NCBI GenBank assembly: GCA_003151275.1
Contig: PLXC01000053.1
Location: 1-6,976 of the forward strand
Source: Candidatus Melainabacteria bacterium
GTDB lineage: Bacteria; Cyanobacteriota; Vampirovibrionia; Obscuribacterales; Obscuribacteraceae
Length of the DNA: 6,976 nt
Direction: 5' to 3'
The notes beneath the pieces were generated by a model. That model was not told the origin of the DNA. It saw nothing but the letters and a program-made list of their open reading frames with translations, and made no database searches. Below, piece after piece: positions 1 through 6,236 of the stretch; the first letter of the stretch is position 1, and each line of letters opens with the position of its first letter. Position numbers and translations under genes: made by a program.

Positions 1-11
1 CAGCAACAAGC

Positions 12-710
12 CTATTTTTTATCCAGCATATAGTCGAGTGCATGAGCTGAAGGCGCCGGTACATTCGTTGAACCGGTCCTGAGAGCGACAAAATTGTCGA
101 CTAATTTATAATTCTTCGGTTTGGCAAAGGTATCAGGCGGGAAATAGGCTCGCTCAATCGACTTAGTTCTAATGTGCGTGAATCTGCCCCCGGTCTCACT
201 TATTCGAGACGCTCTTAGAGGCAAACCGTGACCGGGTGGCATCTCAGTAATACTCATAAATATCATGCAAGCATCTGCTAATTTTTCTGGAATCGGAAAT
301 GCTTTCGTTGCCCAAAATTCAAAGCTTGGTTTCCCTCCTACGAACGAAACGTACTTAGTAGCTTTAAGTCCGCACATGTCGGTGTCGCCCATTTTTTTGA
401 GGTCAAATTTTGGATGAGGCCGATTCGAAGTATGGATTGTAAACTCCTTAGCAGGTATATCCACATATCGCTTATTAGCTTTGTTATACATGTAGCAACT
501 GTACGTCGGTGGCAAAAGCAAAAGGGTTACATCTTCAGTATCGAGCCGAATCGCCTTTGCAGTAACCTTCGTTTCAAGCAGTCCTTGCTCATCGCTTGTC
601 TGTTTCATCAGCCAACCATTGGGTTGAGGCTCAGCCTGAGCGCCTACCCCACTGCACAAAAGCAGAGCAATTACTCCTAAATTCCTGATTTTAGAGAGTG
701 AAGACATCAT
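12..710 (-). CDS. Secreted protein of unknown function (possible LolA/DUF4412-like fold)
   Basis: The 232-residue product starts with a Sec signal peptide: K7 and R9, a hydrophobic core at about 11-20, and an A-Q-A site with likely cleavage after residue 26. The cysteine in the core (C19) follows Leu, so it is not a lipobox and the protein is probably soluble in the periplasm or outside. The mature part has three cysteines (C72, C112, C147), a G-D-T-D-M-C-G-L-K-A-T-K-Y stretch (108-120), an F-W-A-T segment (132-135) and P-P-G-H-G-L-P-L (158-165). This order (a 'G.kAtKY' strand, an aromatic strand, then a PPG..PL turn) recalls DUF4412/LolA-like beta proteins, but that is a resemblance by eye and no function is claimed. 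Two adjacent ATGs (708-710, 705-707) could start it; neither has a clear Shine-Dalgarno. A three-codon ORF ATG-AAA-TAG ends directly before the first ATG. It is divergent from the first kinase gene, so the two may share control. It is real by its signal peptide and length; function unknown. Confidence 0.8.
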   Translation of the reverse strand: MMSSLSKIRNLGVIALLLCSGVGAQAEPQPNGWLMKQTSDEQGLLETKVTAKAIRLDTEDVTLLLLPPTYSCYMYNKANKRYVDIPAKEFTIHTSNRPHPKFDLKKMGDTDMCGLKATKYVSFVGGKPSFEFWATKAFPIPEKLADACMIFMSITEMPPGHGLPLRASRISETGGRFTHIRTKSIERAYFPPDTFAKPKNYKLVDNFVALRTGSTNVPAPSAHALDYMLDKK

Positions 711-799
711 CTATTTCATGCCACGGCGCTATATTGTTTATTCCGAAATGCTCAATTAAGTTCTGGGCATACTATTAGGAGCACCTCAGATCAAGAGAA
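711..799. promoter_or_regulatory. Divergent intergenic region with weak promoter candidates
   Basis: These 89 bases must hold the promoters of both the minus-strand secreted protein gene and the plus-strand kinase gene. On the minus strand TTGAGC (750-755) and TATAGC (728-733) are 16 bases apart, a plausible but imperfect sigma70 pair. On the plus strand I see only partial matches, for example TTGTTT (734-739) followed 17 bases later by TAAGTT, or TACTAT at 770-775 with no -35. No operator palindrome stands out. The assignment as a shared regulatory region rests on gene orientation more than on motifs. Confidence 0.35.
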
Positions 800-2887
800 A
801 TGGAAGCCGATCCACAGTCATCGCAAGAAAGCTCAAAATCCGATAGCGTTTCATGGCTTGAAGATTCAACTCCTCAATCGGATGTTGATCCGTTTTGGCA
901 GGCGGCATGTGCCACCTCAGAGCGACTCGAGATAATCAGCCGAATCGGCAAGGGCGGCATGGCTGTCGTCTATAAAGCCCGGCACCTGGTCATGAATAAA
1001 GAAGTAGCAGTGAAATTACTGCTGCCCCATTTAACCAACGATTCAACTAGCTTGAAGCGCTTCCAGCAGGAGGCCCAAGCGACAGCCACGTTGAACCATG
1101 CAAATATCGTGCGCATTCATGACTGTGGTCTGAGCAACGGTCAAGCATTCATCATCATGGATTTTGTCGACGGTCAAAGTCTTGAAGAAATAATTCGAAC
1201 GGAAGGCAAGTTCACACCAGAGCGAGCACTGGAAGTCTTTGTGCAAATTTGTGAGGCGCTTGATCATGCGCATGAACGTGGCATCGTTCATCGAGACTTG
1301 AAGCCAAGCAACGTCATGCTCACTACGGATAAAAGCGGATTTGATATTGTAAAAGTCGTCGACTTCGGCATTGCAAAATTGCTCATGAACGACGACGGAC
1401 AGACGATGCATAATCTCACTCAAACCGGAGATATTTTCGGCAGTCCGCTCTACATGAGCCCTGAACAGTGTTCCGGACAAAAGCTGGACACGCGTTCCGA
1501 CATATACTCGCTGGGCTGTTTGATGTACGAGGCGTTGACAGGGGAACCGCCGATCGTTGGCAAGAATTTTCTTGATACCATGCAAAAACATCTCACAGAC
1601 TTACCACAACCATTCAATTCCGAGTTGGTTAAAAGTCCGTTAGCGAAACGCATGCAAGTTATTGTCTTTACCTGCATGGCTAAAGAACCGTCAGCTCGAT
1701 ATTCGTCAATGAAGGCGATCGCGCACGATCTTCGCCAAGCCATTACAGGCAAAAATACAACTGGCATGTGGAAAGAACGAGAAAAAACTGTCTCGCAAAT
1801 AGTCAAAAAGGCCAGCGCCAAAAAGCTTCTGATGCAGAAAGTAATTCTTACTGTCACCGGCGCGCTTTTGCTAGCTGGCTCTTACTCTTTGGCAACTGAA
1901 ATCAACCAACCATCCGGATTTGAGAACAAACCGTTGTTCGAAGTAATTGAACTTGAAGTGCCAAAAGTTTCAGCACAATATGATAAAGACCTAGTTAGGA
2001 TTTACCAAGACATCCAGAGCATGAGAAGTTCATCACCCTCCGATATCGAAGAAATTCAGAATGGACAACTATTGGGGAACTTTTATGCAGATAACGGGAA
2101 ATGGAAAGAAGCGATCAATGAGTATACAAATTTATGTAAGCTTGATGCTGGCACGGTTAAGCTAGCTGAATTCCACAAATCCATCGGTTTTTTCAACCTC
2201 CGGTTAAACAACTTTCCAGAGGCAAAAAAACATCTTTATCGATTTCTCGACACCATCATTACCTCCCTAAACAGCATCGAAGATAGAGAGCGAACCAACC
2301 AAAATGTTCTCAGAACGTTAGATGGTCGTATTTACGGAATCAATACCAAAAATATCAGGTTGGTCCTCACTTACCTTGGCTATATTGCAGAACAAGAGGG
2401 ACAACTGGACGTTGCGGAAAATTATGCTCAGTTGATGGTCGCATCAGATGCTGATTACGTAGAAAGCGAGCATTTGAAAGATTTAGCTGAGAAGAAAGGT
2501 GAAAAGGATCCGCGCAGCAGTGGAATTTTATCCCCTTTTCCTGGCGACCTTAAAGGTGACCAAGGCAAAGATTTAGCATACCTGGCGGACATCATTAGAC
2601 TGCGCAAAAGTCCGGCTGCGGCTGAAGACTTTAAGTCAATAATCAAGATCAAAGAGCAATGGAGTTATCCAGATCGGGATGCACGGTTAGCTCTCGCTTT
2701 GGGCCTGTCTTATTTTCAAGATGGAAAATATAGCGAAGCGGTTGATGCGCTGGACGAAGCGCACAAGTCTGGAGCAAGTGATAGGCACCTAGCCAAAGCG
2801 ATTAATCAGGAATACTGCCGGGCTTTGTGGAAAAACGGCATGTATTTTCAGGCCGTGCTGGAAAAGCTTAAAACGTTCGGGCATTAA
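800..2887 (+). CDS. Transmembrane Ser/Thr protein kinase, PknB-like, with TPR-like C-terminus
   Basis: This 695-residue Hanks-type kinase should phosphorylate Ser/Thr of itself and of target proteins using ATP. The kinase domain spans about 43-315: glycine loop from G50 (G-K-G-G-M-A-V-V-Y), ATP lysine K72 in V-A-V-K, alpha-C Glu E91, H164-R165-D166 with K168 and N171, D188-F189-G190, S-P-E-Q at 220-223, D234 and R300. All catalytic residues are present, so it should be active. T207-Q-T209 in the activation loop matches the two autophosphorylated Thr of mycobacterial PknB. A basic stretch (336-342) precedes one transmembrane helix (about 345-365), which predicts an N-in, C-out topology. The outer part (366-695) is mostly helical with degenerate TPRs near 425-451, 455-486, 521-549, 630-658 and 667-693. 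No PASTA repeats are seen. The ATG at 800 is the only usable start, since an in-frame TAG lies at 776-778; AGGAG (777-781) is 18 bases away, which is too far for a normal Shine-Dalgarno. The acidic N-terminal 40 residues look disordered. A paralogue follows 180 bases downstream. Confidence 0.93.
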   Translation: MEADPQSSQESSKSDSVSWLEDSTPQSDVDPFWQAACATSERLEIISRIGKGGMAVVYKARHLVMNKEVAVKLLLPHLTNDSTSLKRFQQEAQATATLNHANIVRIHDCGLSNGQAFIIMDFVDGQSLEEIIRTEGKFTPERALEVFVQICEALDHAHERGIVHRDLKPSNVMLTTDKSGFDIVKVVDFGIAKLLMNDDGQTMHNLTQTGDIFGSPLYMSPEQCSGQKLDTRSDIYSLGCLMYEALTGEPPIVGKNFLDTMQKHLTDLPQPFNSELVKSPLAKRMQVIVFTCMAKEPSARYSSMKAIAHDLRQAITGKNTTGMWKEREKTVSQIVKKASAKKLLMQKVILTVTGALLLAGSYSLATEINQPSGFENKPLFEVIELEVPKVSAQYDKDLVRIYQDIQSMRSSSPSDIEEIQNGQLLGNFYADNGKWKEAINEYTNLCKLDAGTVKLAEFHKSIGFFNLRLNNFPEAKKHLYRFLDTIITSLNSIEDRERTNQNVLRTLDGRIYGINTKNIRLVLTYLGYIAEQEGQLDVAENYAQLMVASDADYVESEHLKDLAEKKGEKDPRSSGILSPFPGDLKGDQGKDLAYLADIIRLRKSPAAAEDFKSIIKIKEQWSYPDRDARLALALGLSYFQDGKYSEAVDALDEAHKSGASDRHLAKAINQEYCRALWKNGMYFQAVLEKLKTFGH

Positions 2888-3067
2888 TTGGCAGCAATCC
2901 CAGCCCTGACCGAAAAACTGAAAGTTAGACCAACCGCCTGAACGTTACAAGCCGACAGGTAGATACTCCACAAGTAGTTAAAACACCCGTTTGGTGGCAT
3001 ATTGTATTGTGGATGGCGAAAGTGTCCTAACGACAACATGGCATCGTTTAAGAGTTAAGGTTTTTCC
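2888..3067 (+). promoter_or_regulatory. Intergenic gap between the two kinase genes
   Basis: This 180-base gap shows no convincing gene and no hairpin followed by a T-run, so a terminator for the upstream kinase is not visible. A weak sigma70-like pair is TTAAAA (2978-2983) and TATTGT (3000-3005), 16 bases apart, which would place a start of transcription near 3012. The gap is long for a tight operon, so the second kinase may have its own promoter, but read-through from the first is equally possible. Confidence 0.25.
3056..3060 (+). promoter_or_regulatory. Ribosome binding site of second kinase gene
   Basis: TAAGG lies seven bases before the ATG at 3068. This spacing is good and fixes that ATG as the start of the second kinase, which needs no upstream extension: the kinase domain begins about 30 residues in. 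Confidence 0.6.
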
Positions 3068-5050
3068 ATGCTGGGTCCGAACGAAAAAGAAAAACGATCG
3101 CGCGGCGACTCCCTCTTTGGCACCGTGGATCCTTTGCTGGGCAAAACTATGGGCGGTCGCTGGGAAGTTCTCGAATTTCTCGGTGAAGGCAGCATGAGCG
3201 TGGTCTACAAAGCTCAAGACCACGAGAATAGCGAGCCGGTCGTCCTCAAAATCCTGCACCACCATTTGGTCGCTAATGCCAAAAGTCTAAAGCGCTTTGA
3301 GCAGCGTGCCAAAGCGACTTCAGATCTTCATCACGACAGAATTGCAAAGGTGATGGACATCCACCTTTCGCCTGATGGTCAAGTCTTTCTTGTTGTTGAG
3401 CCCCTCAAAGGCGAAAGTTTAGAAGACCTGCTTGCTAAAACTGGACATTTATCAGTCGATCATGCCGTCGAGATATTTTCGCAAGCCTGCGAAGCTCTCG
3501 AATACGCTCACGGCGAGGACGTTCTTCACCGAGACTTGAAACCAAGCAATATCGTTTTATTGGAAACAAGCTCAATCACCGATGAAGTGAAGTTAGTTGA
3601 TTTCGGCATCGCCAGACTTCTAACTGAAGAAGGCGATGACATCAAATCCAGTGGCTATATAACGCGCACCCGCGAAGTGTTTGGCAGTCCAATGTACATG
3701 AGCCCAGAGCAATGCATGGGCAAAAAGCTCGACGCCCGGTCTGATATTTACTCCATTGGCTGTGTCATGTACGAGACCTTGACCGGCAAGCCACCGTTTG
3801 TTGGTAAGAATGTGCTTGAGACTGCTTACAAACACATGAACGAATCGCCCAAACCGATGACCACTGATACTTCTTCAGGTCGATCGCTGGCGCGTCTCGA
3901 AGCAGTCATATTTAAGTGTCTGGCAAAAGATCCAAACGAAAGATATCAACTGGTGACCCAGTTGTATCAAGACTTGCAGATGTTGCTCAAAGCTAACGAT
4001 ACAACTTGGGTCAACAACGCCTATGCCTTGAAGAAGATCGCCAAAGCTAAGAAGCGCGAAAATCGCCAACTCGTCATGAGCTTCGAGGTTGGTGTCTTCA
4101 GTGGTGCCGCGGTGCTTTTATTCGCGGTGGTGGCGATCTGGTCGTTTATGTTCTTAGGCTCGGAATCGCAGGAATTTCCAGCCTTCAAAAACGACAAACT
4201 GTTTGTTGTCCAAGAACGCAAGCAACCGCCTGAGGTCCCTGATTTCGGCAGCCAGGAAGAAGCGTACAAAATGGATGCGGATTCTGCCAGGAAAGAGAAG
4301 GGTGAGAAAAGCAAAGAATTTCTGACGGCAACTACGCATCTGGTCGATCTATATAAAAGAGCGGGTCACTGGAATGAAGCAGCAGAACAACTAGAAAAAA
4401 TTGCAGAAATTGCTCCAGGTGTCGATCCTAACATTCCGGTGCCTAAAGTATTGGCCACTGAGGCCTACTGCTATTTCGAGCAAAATGAACCAGATAAAGC
4501 ATTTAAGAGTGCCATGAGCGCGATCGAAGAATTCGATAAACAAGGCAACTCCAAAGATTCTTCTCTCTACCTTGCTTACACGATTGTGGGCGACATATAT
4601 TCTTCAAAGAATCAATTGTCGGAGGCAGCCGGAGTTTATGACAAACTTTATCAGCTCGCCGACGCCAGAAAATTGGTGGCACCGTTAGAGTACGTGCAAG
4701 GTTGTTGCACGCTTGGAGATATCTACCGCCGCCAAAACAAATTGCAGGAAGCAGACCGCCTTTACAAGCTTGGTTTGGACGCAGCTCAAAACTATCTTAG
4801 CGACCCCAAACCGGTTTTGTTTTTAGCGAAAGCGAAGTACGGTTATGGTCTCGTGCTTTTTGCTGAAGGTAAATATAAAGACGCCGAAGCTATGCTGCGT
4901 GATTCACAATCCATGGTCAAAACTGCTGGTCCCCCGCTTGGAGGAGACAAGAGCGGCCTCTACGGCGCGACCAAGAGAATGATCACCGAATGTTTATGGA
5001 AGACCAATCCATTCGGGGCTATTTCAGCAAGATTCGGCGACGGTAAATAA
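3068..5050 (+). CDS. Transmembrane Ser/Thr kinase with TPRs, atypical alpha-C helix
   Basis: This 660-residue paralogue of the preceding kinase has the same order: short polar N-terminus, kinase domain (about 32-306), basic linker (322-333), one transmembrane helix (about 342-363), then TPRs. Visible kinase motifs are the glycine loop from G39 (G-E-G-S-M-S-V-V-Y), K61 in V-V-L-K, H154-R155-D156, K158, N161, D178-F179-G180, S-P-E-Q at 212-215, D226 and R292. The residue aligned with the alpha-C Glu is R80 (CGT at 3305-3307), so the usual Lys-Glu salt bridge cannot form in the standard way; E78 two residues earlier might substitute. It may be an atypical, weak or partner-dependent kinase. T199-R-T201 matches the PknB activation-loop Thr pair. 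The C-terminal half, probably outside the membrane by the positive-inside rule, has TPR units near 425-451, 463-490, 503-534, 544-574 and 588-618, better preserved than in the first kinase. The stop TAA at 5048-5050 directly touches the stop of the convergent TPR gene. Confidence is high for architecture and lower for activity. Confidence 0.92.
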   Translation: MLGPNEKEKRSRGDSLFGTVDPLLGKTMGGRWEVLEFLGEGSMSVVYKAQDHENSEPVVLKILHHHLVANAKSLKRFEQRAKATSDLHHDRIAKVMDIHLSPDGQVFLVVEPLKGESLEDLLAKTGHLSVDHAVEIFSQACEALEYAHGEDVLHRDLKPSNIVLLETSSITDEVKLVDFGIARLLTEEGDDIKSSGYITRTREVFGSPMYMSPEQCMGKKLDARSDIYSIGCVMYETLTGKPPFVGKNVLETAYKHMNESPKPMTTDTSSGRSLARLEAVIFKCLAKDPNERYQLVTQLYQDLQMLLKANDTTWVNNAYALKKIAKAKKRENRQLVMSFEVGVFSGAAVLLFAVVAIWSFMFLGSESQEFPAFKNDKLFVVQERKQPPEVPDFGSQEEAYKMDADSARKEKGEKSKEFLTATTHLVDLYKRAGHWNEAAEQLEKIAEIAPGVDPNIPVPKVLATEAYCYFEQNEPDKAFKSAMSAIEEFDKQGNSKDSSLYLAYTIVGDIYSSKNQLSEAAGVYDKLYQLADARKLVAPLEYVQGCCTLGDIYRRQNKLQEADRLYKLGLDAAQNYLSDPKPVLFLAKAKYGYGLVLFAEGKYKDAEAMLRDSQSMVKTAGPPLGGDKSGLYGATKRMITECLWKTNPFGAISARFGDGK

Positions 5051-6145
5051 CTACTGTTGCTTTGTCGGTGTCTTCTTGTTCAACTCAGCCAGAGCATCTT
5101 GAGCAATCTTGGATTTGGGATTGATCTCCAATGCTTTTGTGTATTCCTTTATAGCGTCAGCAGTTTGTCCTTGCTTCGTCAAGAACTGCGCGTATTGAAC
5201 GCGGGCTGTGACGTCGCGAGGAGTGATGACCAACGTTTCTTCAAAGGCAGTGCGAGCACCTTTGGTATCACCGGATTGGAACAAAGCTTCAGCGAGACGA
5301 CGATGAGCTGGTCCAAACTTAGGATCTGACTTGATCGCCTTGCGTTGAGTGTCGATTGCCCCTGTTAGATCGCCTTTCTTCTGCATCATCCATCCCAAGC
5401 CGCTCAAAGCGTTAGGATGTTTAGGCACCAGCTTCAGTGCACTCTTGAAAGCAGTAATGGCATTTTCCGTATCTCCGGAATCTGCGTAAATGTTACCGAG
5501 ATTTATGTAGGACTCCGGCACATCTTTGTTGATAGCAATCGCTTCTTTTTCTTCTTTGATCGCTTCCTGGAATTCGTTCTTTTGGGCGAGCAAAACGCCG
5601 AGGTTCAGATGTGGAGTTGGATCTTTGGGATTGATTTCGGCAGCCTTTTTATAAGCGGCAATCGCTTCGTCTACTTGACCGACATGAGTCAAGGCAAAAC
5701 CAAGATCCAAATGAGCTCTGAAACTGGTTGGCTTTAAGGTTGTCGCTTGACGAAATTCTTCAAGCGCCAGATCAATCTTGCTCTGATTGGCGTAAATCTG
5801 TCCGAGCACTACATGAGGCAGAAAGTATTTAGGATCCAACTTAATTGCTTGTTTCTCTTCCAGTATGGCAGTGTCGTAATCTTCGTTGGCGGCTAGCGCA
5901 GCTCCAAGGCGTTGATGCGCTTTGGAATTGTTTGGCTCAATGCGAATTGTTTCTCTGAATTCAGCGATCGCTTCTTTTACTTTGCCTTTTCCGTACAGCG
6001 TTTCTGCTTTTTTCATCTGAATGCTATCGGTTGATACCAAAGATTCCTCTGCTGCCATTGCGGCAAGAGGTGCAGCAAAAGCTGTTGCTACAAACATGAC
6101 TCCAAGCAAACCGTTCACTGCAAAATTGTTTCTGTCCTTACTCAA
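5051..6145 (-). CDS. Secreted protein of nine tandem TPR units
   Basis: The 364-residue product is an exported TPR scaffold. It has a signal peptide (K3 and R5, hydrophobic 12-29, A-M-A at 29-31 with cleavage near residue 31), a short linker, and then nine TPR units of exactly 34 residues from 41 to 346 with no insertions, followed by a Lys/Gln-rich tail. Typical TPR positions are seen in each unit: L-G at 7-8 of most units, A near 20, and a Pro closing most helix pairs, as in I-E-P, L-D-P and I-N-P. TPRs bind proteins or peptides, so this is likely an adaptor in the periplasm or outside; no enzymatic domain is present. The start is TTG (6143-6145), chosen because G-G-A-G-G lies nine bases upstream and because the next candidate, GTG at residue 10, would remove the basic start of the signal peptide. 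It lies downstream of deoC on the same strand after a 91-base gap with a stem-loop, and converges on the second kinase. The partner is unknown; the neighbouring kinases with TPR ectodomains are obvious candidates by context only. Confidence 0.9.
   Translation of the reverse strand: MSKDRNNFAVNGLLGVMFVATAFAAPLAAMAAEESLVSTDSIQMKKAETLYGKGKVKEAIAEFRETIRIEPNNSKAHQRLGAALAANEDYDTAILEEKQAIKLDPKYFLPHVVLGQIYANQSKIDLALEEFRQATTLKPTSFRAHLDLGFALTHVGQVDEAIAAYKKAAEINPKDPTPHLNLGVLLAQKNEFQEAIKEEKEAIAINKDVPESYINLGNIYADSGDTENAITAFKSALKLVPKHPNALSGLGWMMQKKGDLTGAIDTQRKAIKSDPKFGPAHRRLAEALFQSGDTKGARTAFEETLVITPRDVTARVQYAQFLTKQGQTADAIKEYTKALEINPKSKIAQDALAELNKKTPTKQQ
5108..6025 (-). repeat. Nine in-frame 102-base TPR-coding repeats
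   Basis: Translated on the minus strand, residues 41-346 divide into nine consecutive 34-residue blocks starting at residues 41, 75, 109, 143, 177, 211, 245, 279 and 313. The phase never shifts. The blocks are conserved in pattern but diverged in sequence, so this is an old protein repeat and not a recent DNA tandem duplication. Confidence 0.85.
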
Positions 6146-6154
6146 TTGAAAACG

Positions 6155-6159
6155 CCTCC
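6155..6159 (-). promoter_or_regulatory. Ribosome binding site deciding a TTG start (TPR protein)
   Basis: On the minus strand GGAGG is followed nine bases later by TTG at 6145-6143. It is a strong Shine-Dalgarno and the reason to accept the rare start codon for the secreted TPR protein. Confidence 0.75.
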
Positions 6160-6194
6160 GTTAGCATTCATTTCGTGTTGTTTTAAATTTGTAG

Positions 6195-6233
6195 ATTTGA
6201 GCGCGGTGGCCAGCTGGGAGCCCGCCCTCAAAT
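6195..6233 (-). terminator. Stem-loop after deoC, possible terminator or attenuator
   Basis: An inverted repeat pairs 6195-6206 with 6222-6233: twelve positions with a single C-C mismatch (6202 and 6226), around a 15-base loop that itself contains CCAGCTGG. It begins three bases after the deoC stop codon, where a terminator would be expected. Reading on the minus strand the stem is followed by TCTACAAATTT, which is not a proper T-run, so intrinsic termination would be weak. It could allow partial read-through into the TPR gene or stabilise the deoC mRNA end. Confidence 0.5.
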
Positions 6234-6236
6234 TGA

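Noticed and set aside
1..11. CAGCAA at both ends of the window (1-6 and 6971-6976), as if a direct repeat
   Set aside because: Six bases is within chance and the window edges are arbitrary; there are no signs of a mobile element inside.
711..719. Three-codon ORF ATG-AAA-TAG directly before the secreted protein gene (minus strand)
   Set aside because: There is no Shine-Dalgarno and a frame this short is expected by chance; it is noted in the gene entry but not called as a leader peptide.
1043..1591. Long minus-strand open frame (182 codons) inside the first kinase domain
   Set aside because: It is antisense to the conserved catalytic core, its translation has no recognisable domain or signal, and conserved kinase motifs on the other strand account for the sequence.
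1450..1857. Second minus-strand open frame (135 codons) inside the first kinase
   Set aside because: It is entirely antisense to coding sequence, is rich in Cys, Arg and Phe like many shadow frames, and has no ribosome binding site that I can see.
2888..2935. Possible terminator after the first kinase (ATTG-GCAG-CAAT)
   Set aside because: The stem has only four weak pairs and no T-run follows.
2991..3197. Plus-strand frame starting in the gap before the second kinase
   Set aside because: It begins with GTG without a clear Shine-Dalgarno and runs out of frame into the second kinase, which has the better start (TAAGG seven bases before ATG 3068) and clear domains.
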